Source: Adineta ricciae (Eukaryota; Rotifera; Eurotatoria; Adinetida; Adinetidae). From it: a stretch of 64,000 nucleotides of DNA. A program made the translations under genes and the position numbers. The notes under the pieces were generated by a model that searched no databases, was not told the origin of the DNA, and saw only the letters and a list, made by a program, of their open reading frames with translations. This document shows positions 12,252-23,336 of this stretch, one piece after another; position 1 is the first letter of the stretch; every line of letters begins with the position of its first letter. The stretch covers positions 248,001-312,000 of the forward strand of contig CAJNOJ010000109.1 of the NCBI GenBank assembly GCA_905250025.1, read 5' to 3'.

Positions 12252-15200
12252 CTAAACTGTGTTATCGAATGAATGTTTCTTCTTCTTTTTCTTCTTCTTC
12301 TTGTTCTCAATTATTTATTTCGATTTCATATCAATTCCAAAACAATCTTTATTTATTTCCTGTTTTTTTTTCTCTCTCTCACTCTGTGTGTGTAATTGGA
12401 TAAGGAAAATTCCTTTTCGTTCTTCTTTTGAAAAAAAAAACTACTTTACTCTCGCCAATTTTCATGTTGATGTTGTCAATCTGTGGTTATTTTTCTTTTC
12501 TTCTTCTTCTTCTTCTTCGGATAGAACAATTCTTATTTTCATTTTCCTTGACGTGTTGTTGTGTTTGTACGACAGGTGATGTTTGAAGAATATTTAGTGA
12601 AAAACAAAATACACACACTAAGAACAAAACAAACAATGCGATTTCATGATTGCAGCAGAATCGAATATATTACACTGTCGTCTCAAATCCGAGGTGACTG
12701 CGAAAGTGTGGAATGATATGTGTAGATTTGATAAAGTAATTTATTTGTTATGTAATGGTCAAATTCAATCATTTAATGGATTTTTTGAACAAATTGTAAA
12801 CATATGATCACATAACAAACTATCTGTTCGTTTTTGTAATCAAATTAGTATAGAATTGTCTACAATTATCCGGTTCAATCAGGATAATCATTAAAGTGTG
12901 ATGTTAATTACTCCAAATAGATGAAGATATTCTTTTAAATTAAAATATTCTTTTTTGTCGTACGATGAAATATTGAATAGAAGGATTGCAACTGTAGTTT
13001 GTGTTTTTGCAATGTGTTCATTTCCATTCAACCAAAAGAACTTAAAAACATGTTTTTTTTTAAATAAATCTCTCTTGAATATCATCGTGTCTATGAGATT
13101 TACATTGAACTGAAAGATGTTATAATGATAGAAAAATCATGAGAAAACAATTTCAAAGTTGTAAAAATACTCAAAGAGATTTTCCAGTGACAAGCAGAAG
13201 AAGATATTTCTGCTTATCACATCAGTTGAACGAACGGTCATTGATTTTGACAGAAAATCTTTATTATTTCATAACGTGTTGCCAGTTCACAAGAGTGGAA
13301 CTCAATTTATCTCCTTTCATAATTCTACTAGTCTTAATGAAATCAAGTTACAGGTGATAAAGCATAGATTGACAATAAACATACTTTATGACAAATCTAT
13401 CGTGATGTTCTGAGAATGAAATAAAACTGTGAATGGCAAATAGTTCAAGTATTTGTGAGACACAATGACAAATGTCTCAAGAAATTCGCGTTCGACAAAT
13501 TGTGTCCTCCATATAGAAATATTTAGAGACACAAATTTCGTAATATTGAGGTAAAAGTAACACTTGTGGTCGTAGACTGGCGTTAAATAATATGATAAGA
13601 CTAGAGAAAAGCATTTTTTTCAATAAAAAGATTGATATTTATTTAAAACCAATCGACATAATTAAACATAACGTAGAATAGTACTATTTTGAATGATTTC
13701 TGATCGAACACATCAATTTTAATCCTAATCTTCTCTGCAGAACTTTTGACTGGGTGTGTTGCATTACCCTTTGTAATGATTTATTTATCAGTACATATGA
13801 ACATATAGCAAAGAACTAATTTGAAAACCATAGGCAGTGAAACGTACTGATTTCAGATCGAAGCACTTTTAGAAGCGACCGATTTTGTACTATTCCTCAT
13901 ATTAAGACTTTCTCAGTACTCATAATATGATAGATGTTTGATTATATACCGAATCCAGCCTCGAATATAAATGAAGAGTTCAAAAGCAAATCGTAATATA
14001 AAACTAACTTTCAAGAAACACATCATTTTAGTTCTTCCTACCTCTAATTTATATTGATAGATAGATAGATATATCTACACGTGTAATATATAATTAATGT
14101 AGACAAAAATAAATCTATTCATGACAATTCTTGTTCTTGCACTAGAACATAATAGAAACGAGCTATAAGTACGATAAATGACAGCTGTATCTAGTTTTAT
14201 TACATACTGAAGTTTGAGTTCTCGTTTTAGGAGTTTTTTTTTTGAGTTGTAGCAAGCAGCTCATGAACTTGGTCGCATTGAGAAGAAGAGAGTTTTACAA
14301 AATATGACAGCACGCGAGGATAAAGGGAGAGAGTGTGATTACATGAAAGATTTCCGGCGTTGTAGGAACTGATATTGAGGGCAAAACTAACTCCTATTAG
14401 ATGCTATTTCATGTAGCATGCTATGTTCTTAATGTTGTGTCATTTTTTTATAGCGAGAGTGAAGAAAAGCATTTTCATAAAGATAGAATTGATGTCAATG
14501 AAAAGTTAACTTAATGTACGGAAGTAGTCGAGATATTTGAAGCGTATGATAATGTTGTTTTGATATGATAGAAACTTATCAGGATAGATTTAATTTCTTT
14601 TATTTTGACGGATATGTCATCGACTTTGGAAAGAAATGAATTCTTTTAATAAGACAATGTAACGATTCAACATTGATGTTGTTTCTGAGGATTAGCTTTT
14701 CTTTACAGAGAAAGGAGAACAGAATAGTACATCCATTAGTTAAAAAAATAAGAATATCAGTATGATTTTCACATCCGATCTGCTTGTTGTTGCGTTCAAA
14801 GTTCAGTGTCAATGATAGTAGTTAAAAGTACCCATTTTAGTCAGAGAACGACTTGAGAAAGCTGAAAAAGATAATACAGGTAATTGGCACTCTTTCCTTC
14901 TATTCAATATGACCTCGACGGAGCGGAACTATGAAATATTCTTTACTTAAAAACATTAACAAACTTTAGAAAGCATCATCCAGTCAATAGAAATCTTTAC
15001 TCTCAATACATTAGTCCCTTATGTTGATGACGTCAGTTTGTAATCTTTTTTACGCATGTGATCATCTTCTGATTGGATTTCGAGCGAGCATCCGATTTTT
15101 TGCGCATTTCTCTACTTTTTAATAATCTTATCGGTGAGTAATGTATGGTGTTGGCATGTTATTAAAGCTCAAATATAAATACAGACAGATAGTATACATT

Positions 15201-16016
15201 TTATTGATGAATAGTTCTTAGTCTCTTTCTTTCTTAAAAATTAATTAACAACGAATATAAATGGTAATAGACAAGGATGAAGAAAAAGAATTTTCTTGTA
15301 GTAATCTATTATTAGTTGGATTGATAGAGATTATCACCTCTTATTCACGTTCAATGTAAACTGTAGTTCCATCAATTTTCTTCTTTTTTCTCCTTTCACA
15401 TATTTTTCTCTGTTACTTAGAGAATCTACGTCGCATCATTCTATCGACAGTATAAATCAATATTTCTCACACGTAATCAAACACTAGAGCTGATCTTTTC
15501 TCAATTTATGTTTCTGAGCATTGAAAACTCTCTATACGTATATCAGCATTTCTATTTTTAGAGATGTGTAAGCTATTTACTCAGTCATTAAGAAACAAAT
15601 GTTTTGATCTCCTTCACATGATATGCATAATGTAAATTCGCACGTGGTTTAATTAGTCAGACATTTTGTATTATATTTGACAGTTCTTTTCAAAAAAGAA
15701 CTCCCGTAATACTTTGAAAAAGTGATGCCTTGACTTAATCTTACGAGTCGGACTTGTTTTTATCAAATCCTGACCTTTTTCTAAGATATGACAGGAACTT
15801 TTCTAAAGAGAACTATCAACTAGGGTACATCAATTTGTAACTAAAAGTTCTGAATTAAAGCACGTGCAAGCTCACACTATGCACTGTATATGAAGAAAGC
15901 TATGACGTTTGTTTTTGTGTGACAGGAAAAATGATTTGCCTACTGTTGACTTTTGCCACACCCTTTTTTTCAATAGGAACTCTTTGTAGATACGTATTTC
16001 ATTCAATATACTTGAC
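12252..16016. other. 3.8 kb gene-free stretch
   Basis: No open frame here has coding character, and I see no RNA gene or mobile-element protein. The first 320 bases are pyrimidine-rich with TTC runs at about 12285-12305 and 12497-12520, probably MKK4 3' UTR and spacer. The rest is AT-rich with a short GATA repeat near 14058. It is unusually long for this compact region; the regulatory sequence of the flavohemoglobin pair would fall at its right end. Confidence 0.5.
12285..12305. repeat. (TTC)n pyrimidine microsatellite
   Basis: Several TTC units downstream of MKK4; a second cluster lies at about 12497-12520. Confidence 0.7.
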
Positions 16017-17204
16017 ATGCCACTAACAGAAGATCAAAAACAGATTCTCAAGTCGACGTCACCTATTTTCAAAGAAAATGGCAAGGAAATCACATCGATT
16101 CTTTACAAGCATATGTTTGCTGATCATCCTGAATTACTAGATATATTCAATCGAACAAATCAAAAAAATGGCACTCAACCATTTGCTTTGGCAAACACGG
16201 TCTATTTGGCGATTGAAAATATCGATAATTTGGATGTACTTATGCCTCAATTTTTATTAATCGCTCATAAACATCGCGCATCAACTGTTCGGCCAGAACA
16301 TTATCCAATTGTTGGTAAATATTTGCTCGTTGCAATCGACGAATTTCTCGGTGGAATGGGCGATCCTGCTATTCTTAATGCGTGGTCAGCTGCTTACAAA
16401 ATTATCGCTTCGGCTTTTATCGAAATCGAAAACAAACTCTACGATGAGCTTGGTGATAAGTATGAACAAGGTTTCCTTCCATTTAAAATCACCAAGAAAG
16501 AAGTCGTTGCCAGTGGACCAGTTGTTGCCTTTACTCTTGAACGTGATGATGGAAAAAAATTACGCGAATATCATTCCGGACAATATATAACTCTTCGTAT
16601 CAAAAAAGATGGTTTATTGCACATTCGTCACTATAGTCTCATCCAACCGTTCGATGGGAAAACTTATCGTATCGCAATTAAACAAGATGCTGATCATGAA
16701 CCGAAAGGTATCGTCTCAAATGAAATGATTAATAAGAATAAAGTTGGAGATATCGTGACATTAAGTCTGCCAGCTGGCACCTTTGAATTAGTACCAAATG
16801 GTAAACACCATTTATTTATTGCTGGTGGAATTGGCATCACAGTTTTATCTGCAATGATACACGATTTACATAAGCAGGGTAAATCAGATCAAGCAGCATT
16901 AATTCATTGTGTCTCAAATGAAGGTCAGGCAGTGTTTGCTGACGAAATGCGTCGAATTCTCTCTAACGATCAATATTATCTACTTCTTCAAAGTAGACAT
17001 CTTGCCAAAGACATGATTAAGAAAATAATTACACCCGAAACTGAGGTTTATATATGTGGTTCAGTTCCATTTATGAATAAAGTGGAAGAGTATCTCTCAC
17101 AATTTGGCCATCCATTGTCTCAAATTCATATTGAAGCTTATCAACCATCGCTCAGTTTAATTAAAGATGCAGTTAAAAATCATTCAGGAACGAAGTCATT
17201 ATGA
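16017..17204 (+). CDS. Flavohemoglobin (nitric oxide dioxygenase), copy 1
   Basis: Converts nitric oxide and O2 to nitrate using NAD(P)H, FAD and heme; in microbes it protects against nitrosative stress. Intronless, 395 residues, the length of bacterial and fungal Hmp. The globin domain (1-145) keeps Tyr30 (B10), Phe44 (CD1), Gln49 (E7) and the proximal His86. The FAD domain has GQY (188-190) and RHYS (204-207). The NAD domain has AGGIGIT (269-275) and CGSVPFM near the end. The flavohemoglobin fold is typical of bacteria and fungi, not animals, and the lack of introns contrasts with the neighbours. A very similar second copy follows 622 bases downstream on the same strand. Horiz. acquisition then duplication is inferred. 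Donor unknown. Confidence 0.95.
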   Translation: MPLTEDQKQILKSTSPIFKENGKEITSILYKHMFADHPELLDIFNRTNQKNGTQPFALANTVYLAIENIDNLDVLMPQFLLIAHKHRASTVRPEHYPIVGKYLLVAIDEFLGGMGDPAILNAWSAAYKIIASAFIEIENKLYDELGDKYEQGFLPFKITKKEVVASGPVVAFTLERDDGKKLREYHSGQYITLRIKKDGLLHIRHYSLIQPFDGKTYRIAIKQDADHEPKGIVSNEMINKNKVGDIVTLSLPAGTFELVPNGKHHLFIAGGIGITVLSAMIHDLHKQGKSDQAALIHCVSNEGQAVFADEMRRILSNDQYYLLLQSRHLAKDMIKKIITPETEVYICGSVPFMNKVEEYLSQFGHPLSQIHIEAYQPSLSLIKDAVKNHSGTKSL

Positions 17205-17303
17205 ATCTGTGACATTTTACATAAACTGACTATTTTGCGCTTGAAAACTCGTTTGTCAGTGTACCTTTCTTCTCCTCTGTATTTTACATGTCGATAGTTC
17301 CAC

Positions 17304-17309
17304 AATAAA
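17304..17309 (+). terminator. Polyadenylation signal after flavohemoglobin copy 1
   Basis: Canonical AATAAA about 100 bases after the stop. It suggests the gene uses eukaryotic 3' processing and is not bacterial contamination. Confidence 0.6.
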
Positions 17310-17826
17310 CAAGAAGCTGAAATTTCGATCATTTCTCTCGATGATTTTCAATAACACATGCCATTCTGTTAATTAAACTAATTCAATACAAAACTTAATG
17401 CCTTTAGAGTCAAAGACGACTCTCGACATATCTAAAGCTCCATTAATCCGTGAAAAGAGAATACGGAATAGTGCAAGTTCACTCTTTCTCTTACTTTAAA
17501 TCGTCTTCTCAGAGGTATTCGACAAGCATTTCAAGTTTTCAATGGAAATTATTCATGTAAGAAAAACATCTTCTTAGTTCCACTTTATCTTATCGCGCAC
17601 GTAAAGAAACGAATTAGAATTAATCCGTTTCCGTTTTTCCTATTCCGTTGATAATGAGCTCTCCAAGGAAGTTCATTACTTCTGAGAAAATGAAGACATT
17701 CTCTCGAGCATCAAAGCAATTTTATTTTTACCGTATGCCTTGTTGACGAGTTGTGCTTCGCATAAAAACACGCTGTGAAGATCTGTTCTGTAAGGAAAAG
17801 TGAATTTTCTCATTCTTTGGGCAAAG
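17310..17826. other. Spacer between the flavohemoglobin copies
   Basis: About 520 bases with no coding signal. It must hold the promoter of copy 2 unless both are co-transcribed. I saw no long repeat shared with the region upstream of copy 1. Confidence 0.5.
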
Positions 17827-19017
17827 ATGTCGATAACTGAAGAACAGAAACGAATTGTGAAATCAACGGCACCAATTTTGAAAGAAAATGGCAAAGAAAT
17901 CACATCGATATTCTACAAACAACTGTTTAAAAGTCATCCTGAATTACTGAATTTATTCAATCAAACGAACCAGAAAATCGGAACTCAACCATTAGCTTTA
18001 GCCAATACGGTTTACTTTGCTGCTGAGAATATTGATAATTTAGAAGTTCTCATGCCACAAGTGTTAACCATTGCAAATAAACACCGGGCATTAACTGTTC
18101 AACCAGAACATTATCCAATTGTTGGTAAACATTTACTCGATGCTGTTGCGGAATTTCTTGGTGATAAAGCAACGGAAGAGATTTTAGATGCGTGGACAGC
18201 TGCTTACAATCTCATTGCTTCGATCTTCATCAACATTGAGAAAGATTTGTATGCAAAATTTGATCAAGACCAACGTGACAAAGGTTTTGTCCCGTTAACC
18301 ATCATCAAGAAAGAACGAGTTGCTAGTGGCCCGATCATTGCACTTACATTTCAACGATCTGATGGTGGGAAAATGTATAAATTTCATCCCGGACAATACT
18401 TAACTCTTCGAATAAAAAAAGGCAACTTTTATCACAATCGACATTACAGTTTAACTCACCCATTCGATGGAAAAACTTATCGCATCGCCATTAAACAAGA
18501 GCTCAATCGTGTACCAAAAGGTGTTGTTTCAAATGAAATTCTCAACCATTATCGAAAAGGTGACAAAATTCTGGCGAGTTTCCCCGCTGGAACATTCGCT
18601 CTAATCAAAACTGCGAAAGATCATCTATTCATTGCTGCTGGAATTGGTATCACGGTGTTTTCTTCGATGATTCGAGATTTACACAGACAGTGTAAAGCAG
18701 ATCGAGCAACATTGATTCACTGTGTACCAACAGATGATTACGCTGCTTTTGCCCACGAAATGCGTTCGATTTTACCCAAAAATCAATATCATCTATTAAC
18801 ACAAGGTCGACATGTTTTGCAAGGTCTTATCCGAGATACCATCAAGCCGAATACACATGTTTACGTATGTGGTTCAATTTCATTTATGAACAAAGTCGAA
18901 GAATATCTCTTGGAATGCAATCATCCATCATCGCATATTCATAGTGAAGCATTTCGACCGATACTCAGCACGATTAAAAATGCAGCTAAAAATGAATCCC
19001 ATACAAAATCTTTATAA
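17827..19017 (+). CDS. Flavohemoglobin (nitric oxide dioxygenase), copy 2
   Basis: Second intronless flavohemoglobin, 396 residues, collinear with copy 1. The start at 17827 (MSITEEQK) is chosen because it aligns with MPLTEDQK of copy 1; an in-frame ATG 27 bases upstream would add a nine-residue extension absent there. Conserved residues are Tyr30, Phe44, Gln49, the proximal His in ANKHRAL, FAD motif RHYS, NAD motif AAGIGIT and CGSISFM. Many substitutions separate the copies (for example KHMFADHPELLDIF against KQLFKSHPELLNLF), so the duplication is not recent or the copies diverged as former alleles. Both keep all catalytic residues, so both are probably functional. The LIM gene starts 119 bases downstream. 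Confidence 0.95.
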   Translation: MSITEEQKRIVKSTAPILKENGKEITSIFYKQLFKSHPELLNLFNQTNQKIGTQPLALANTVYFAAENIDNLEVLMPQVLTIANKHRALTVQPEHYPIVGKHLLDAVAEFLGDKATEEILDAWTAAYNLIASIFINIEKDLYAKFDQDQRDKGFVPLTIIKKERVASGPIIALTFQRSDGGKMYKFHPGQYLTLRIKKGNFYHNRHYSLTHPFDGKTYRIAIKQELNRVPKGVVSNEILNHYRKGDKILASFPAGTFALIKTAKDHLFIAAGIGITVFSSMIRDLHRQCKADRATLIHCVPTDDYAAFAHEMRSILPKNQYHLLTQGRHVLQGLIRDTIKPNTHVYVCGSISFMNKVEEYLLECNHPSSHIHSEAFRPILSTIKNAAKNESHTKSL

Positions 19018-19136
19018 ACGAAAGATTTCATCGTTGTCTTTTGCTTTTCTGTTGTTGAATATGTATTTCAAAAGCGCCAATTTATGTTCTTAAGTCATCG
19101 ATTCTTAATTTCTTCAGTTTGAAGTTTGATTTGATC

Positions 19137-20253
19137 ATGCTTGAAAGTGAAAAGTCTGCGACGACATTGCATCAAGTGACAACATCGAATGAAACAGCGA
19201 CGATCTGTTCGAAATGTGGAGAGAAAATCTTGAATGTGATGACAGCAGATGAAAATCGAGTTTATCATCCACATTGTTTCAATTGTTCAGATTGTGGGAA
19301 AACTTTAGCCGGAGGATTTTTCTACAAATCAAAGAACAACAAACCTGATCCGACATTGAGAAATAGTTTGATAGAACCTATCCGTTTCTGCGAAGATTGC
19401 TATAAAAAAATTGCACCGAAATGGTATGTCAAAGAAGAATTCAATGATGAATATCTTTGAGAAAAACCATTTAGTGCACGTTGTCAAAATATTATTGAAG
19501 CGTCATCGATTGTATGGGAAGATAAAAAATTTCATGAATCGTGTTTTACGTGTTGTGGAGTCGATAAGAACGGAGTGGAATGTCGAAAAGTTCGACCGAG
19601 AGTTTTGTTTATGGAATGGTTTTCTTCCATTGGAAATTTTCCTTTAGCCTATGAAAGACGAATCTGTTTATCCGTTGAAAGATAAATGGTATTGTAAAAA
19701 CTGTTTTGATCAGTTGAATACTGGTATAAGTGCAGCATCCCGAGATATTCTCGGTGAGAAATGTCACAAATGTTACCGAGAATTCGCTCCAGGATCATTA
19801 GTCAGCGAATGTGAGTGATTTCTTTCGAAATGCCCTCATTCTTTTTTTGTAAAGATAAAGGAGATTATTATCATCCGACTTGTTTGGTCTGCTTTCAATG
19901 TCATTCATCAATTGCAAATAAATCCTTTTACCATCAAGCCAAGTCCGACGATCGACAATCAGACGCGAAATTTCTCTGCGAAAACTGTCATATCAAGAAC
20001 GCTCAAGAATGCGCCGAGTGTAAAAATAAAATCGTTAGTGGCGAAGCGAGTAAGTCTTAGTCTTCTTCGCTCCCCAATCTCATCGAACGTCTTCGTTCTA
20101 GTCGGTTTCGAAGGCAAACAATATCATCGCTCATGTTTCATCTGCCAGAATTGTAAGAACGAAATTGGCACTGCACATTTTTTCAAAAGTAAAGACGGAA
20201 AATACATTTGTCAAAACTGTTCTTATCAGCAGCAAGACTCTCAAATGAAATAA
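19137..20253 (+). CDS. Four-LIM-domain protein, FHL-like
   Basis: LIM domains are double zinc fingers for protein-protein contacts, often at actin structures or in transcription complexes. Five exons in phase: 19137-19423, 19475-19589, 19648-19810, 19855-20049 and 20102-20253, 303 residues. LIM1 starts CSKCGEKI and ends FCEDC. LIM2 starts CARCQNII, has HESCFTC and ends WYCKNC. LIM3 starts CHKCYREF, has HPTCLVCFQC and ends FLCENC. LIM4 starts CAECKNKI, has HRSCFICQNC and ends YICQNC. There is no other recognisable domain, so it is LIM-only. LIM2 lacks a standard fourth ligand position (CFTCCGVD). The exon 2 donor is GTTCGA, non-consensus but forced by phase. FHL proteins carry an extra half-LIM at the N-terminus that I do not see; a PINCH- or paxillin-type relation is possible. 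Confidence 0.85.
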
Positions 20254-20683
20254 AACATTTGTTCATGACATCTTCTTTCTAATAACGTTTACTCGATATG
20301 AACGAGTAACAAACCTAAACGAATACTCATTAATACACATCTATAAAAGAGAATGTCATGGCCTATATTCTCCATTGGTTAAAGATCAGAACATAACCGA
20401 TCTGTTATTCTTTCGCTAAGTGTAATGACATTTCTTCTCTCTATCGTTTAGCAATGAACACAAACAGAAATGTAGCAAGATAATTTTGTTAAGCGAAAAA
20501 GAAAAATAATAAATATATTTTCTATAAAAGCAAACAAGCATTTGTGTGTTTTGTACAAATGACCAATGAAAAACTGCTAAATGTCTTATGAAAAGTGAAA
20601 TCGACGAGAATTGTTTTCATCAATAGATAGAAACCGGTATGGCAACGCACCATCAAACGTGTGACGGATCATTCTAAATCTTG
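20254..20683. other. Convergent spacer between LIM gene and anosmin-like gene
   Basis: 430 bases, AT-rich, with AATAAATATATT near 20510, probably 3' UTRs of both genes. Nothing else seen. Confidence 0.5.
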
Positions 20684-23153
20684 TCATCGACTGAAAGCGA
20701 TTAAAAGAAATAGAATGATGAAAACAATTGAAGATTTCGTAGAGCTTCCAGTTGATAAAAGGACATTCGTGCGTTTAACCGAATAATCTTCGATCAAAAT
20801 CGATTTTTCTTGTCGAACCATTGAGTTTTCCAATAAAGTCAACGTTACATTTAAATATCGATCATTATTCTGTTTTGAATAAGGTAAAAAATAATTTGTT
20901 ACCGTCTAGAAGAAAAAAGAAAGAAAGGATTGAATTACATCATTAACAGATTATATTGAGTTATTCTTACGGGCAAAAGATCAATAGAAATCAGTTCGAT
21001 ATGACTCGGCAGCTGTTCTACACGTAATCGATATACAATATCCAAATGATCATTAGCTATAAGCAGATACGATTATTAATTGATCAAAAGAGAGAGAATA
21101 GCATTTGGATAACTTACATATCGATGGAATATTTTGCCAAGAAAACTGAATACCTGAAAGATTTTTCATCACAATTAGATTAAGTGGTGATAAGATCGAA
21201 TGGTTCTGTTGTTGTTCATCTGTTTGACATGACGGACGAATCGTTCCTGATATGAGAATCGATTCGCACGACGACACATTGAAATAAACTTGAAACGACT
21301 TTTTAATTCGTAATTTTGGTACAACTGGTTTGATATTCAATACATATGTACAATTAAAACGTAAATCGTATAATTCAAATGCATTGTCGCTTGTCGACGC
21401 ATCACGTCGATAACAACATGAAAGAACGTCGGAATAACATTGAGTTTCGATCCAATGTAATTCGTATTGTTCAACACGAGTATCGGGTACTTTCGTCCAA
21501 GAAACATTGGTTTTGATGAGACCATTGATGAAGTATGGTTCGGACATGTAGAAGTTTTTTATCGTAAATAATTCTTCTTCATAGTTGAACTTGACTGAAA
21601 CTGGTGCACTTGTTTGAACGGAACTATCGCCGGAATTGATCAATGAACGAATCTAGACAAAGAAATAGGTACTTGACTTTTATCAAAGTGTCTACTTACT
21701 GTGAAAATATAAGATGAATGCGTTGACAAATAGGGAATAGTGAATTCTAATGGATTCAATGCAGAGGACACATCGATGGTGGTAACGAATGACGAAGGAT
21801 CATTCTGGGCTTCCCATGAAATCTAGAAATGAAAATGTGTGAGAAGACATCAAGAATATTTTGTAGAACAAACTTGATATCCTGGAACTGAGAGATCGGG
21901 TTTTTCCCAACTCAGAGTCAGATTGAGTTTAGTACTTGAAATCAATTGGAAATCTTTAATTGAAAAATTGCGAGGCGATGCGATTGTTTGTAACAATTTA
22001 TGCGAATGATTTTCTTGAAATAGAACAAAGAAAGACATGGAATAATTGCGAAAGAAGTCTTCTCACTCAAATTCGAACTCAAACGAAATGGTTTTGTCGC
22101 TGTCGAAAACGATGAATATCCCTGACGTGTCACTGTTGCAACACGAAATGTGTACCATCGACTGTCTCTTTGAATATTTCTTATAATCGCTTTTGTTTGC
22201 GATACTTCCTCTTTGACAAAGCCCCATTTGGAAATCGTGTCCTGTTGATCATTGCTCGTCCTTGGCAATGTCCATTGTGCTTCAATAACGTAGAAAATTG
22301 GCTCGATATTATTCAAGCCGTTGGAATGCCATTTCAATCGAACGGTTCGTCGACTTTTCCGTTCAATGGCAGTTACGTTCGTTGGCGAAGGAATTGTTTC
22401 TAGATGAAAAGACAAAAACATCTTGACGTCTGTTTTTTTTTCTCACATTTATCATTTCCTCGCGTGCAATACACGGCTAATTATGAACAGCTTTTTCTTC
22501 CTTACAATATGTCAATCATTATTTTATGAGGGCATCCGGGACACCTGTATGAATCGATCAACTTACCGAAACAGTCATTTGCTGGTGAACATGATGATTG
22601 ACAATCATCTAAAAAGACGAAGAAGAAAAAGATAATCCGCTTGTTCAATCTTCGTCTCTCCCACGAGACGTTAAATGTCATTTACATTGTCATTTGAAAC
22701 AATTTTATTTCCTTACCTGTTAAGCAATTTGATTGTTGTTTATAAAGCTTTTGAACAAAAATACAACTCCGTTGACATTCACCATTTTGTGACTAGATGG
22801 AGAAAAAAGAGAAGAAGAAGAATTTGATTAGAATTTTGTTCATTCGTTCAACTATTTATTTGTTTCACATTTTCCATATCTGCGTTCTGCTATTTCATCC
22901 TATCATGAGTATATACACACACAGTTGTCGATATGATGCGTTCATCACAATGAACATATCATCTTTCTCAACTTTGTTTTTTACCATCGATAATGATCTC
23001 AACAGATACGAGGTCATGCTTTCGATCAGAGATAGACGAGCAATAACTAAAATGTCTAGAAGAAAAACAATGACTTACTGTTGAACAGATTGCTTGACAA
23101 CTTTGTTCGCTGGACAAGAGAAGTGGCGGATCCAAATCACATGGGAGTAGACA
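20684..23153 (-). CDS. ANOS1: Anosmin-1 (Kallmann syndrome protein)-like, 5' end unresolved
   Basis: Extracellular matrix-associated protein guiding neurons and branching through heparan sulfate and FGF receptors. Nine exons in phase: 23153-23079, 22792-22717, 22608-22567, 22399-22067, 22013-21874, 21822-21700, 21652-21118, 21056-20971 and 20905-20684, about 543 residues without the start. N-terminal exons are cysteine-rich (CQAICS, CQRSCIFVQKLY, CQSSCSPANDC), like the anosmin cysteine box and the beginning of its WAP domain; the WAP second half is not found. Fibronectin III domains follow. The first has IEPIFYVIEAQW and RWYTFRVATV; a later one has YELHWIETQC and FNCTYVLNIKPVVPK, closely following human anosmin-1. 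The C-terminus is a small-residue stretch plus a hydrophobic run (IVFIILFLLIAFSR), like a GPI-attachment signal. The signal-peptide exon was not found. Confidence 0.82.
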
Positions 23154-23278
23154 CTAGAAGAGACACACATGAAAAAAAAACAACAAGTACAAACAGATCG
23201 ACTCGTTTGCATACTGATGAAAAGAAAATCAGCCGATTTCCGCCGTTAGTCTACAGTGGTTTGTCGGTCAATGAGATT

Positions 23279-23279
23279 N
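23279..23279. other. Ambiguous base (N)
   Basis: The only N in the window. It lies one base outside the left arm of the 57-base inverted repeat, next to a run of eight T. It may mark an uncertain assembly join. Confidence 0.95.
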
Positions 23280-23336
23280 CTCTTTTTTTTGCACTGTGAA
23301 GTCTATTGTGATATGACGAATCACTCTGTTCTCTCT
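23280..23336 (+). repeat. Inverted repeat, left arm (57 bases)
   Basis: Reading CTCT8 then GCACTGTGAAGTCTATTGTG and on to CTCTGTTCTCTCT. It is the exact reverse complement of 24976-25032. About 1.6 kb separates the arms. Identity stops sharply at both ends. Confidence 0.9.

Noticed and set aside
14058-14085. GATA-type short repeat as a CRISPR-like or satellite array
   Set aside because: Only a few tetranucleotide units, no spacers and no larger period; an ordinary microsatellite in a eukaryotic genome.
22400-22566. Extra exon completing the anosmin WAP domain (CPGCPH-like cysteines)
   Set aside because: The cysteine-bearing frame can only be reached by a 22-base intron or by reading through, and then the next exon is out of phase.
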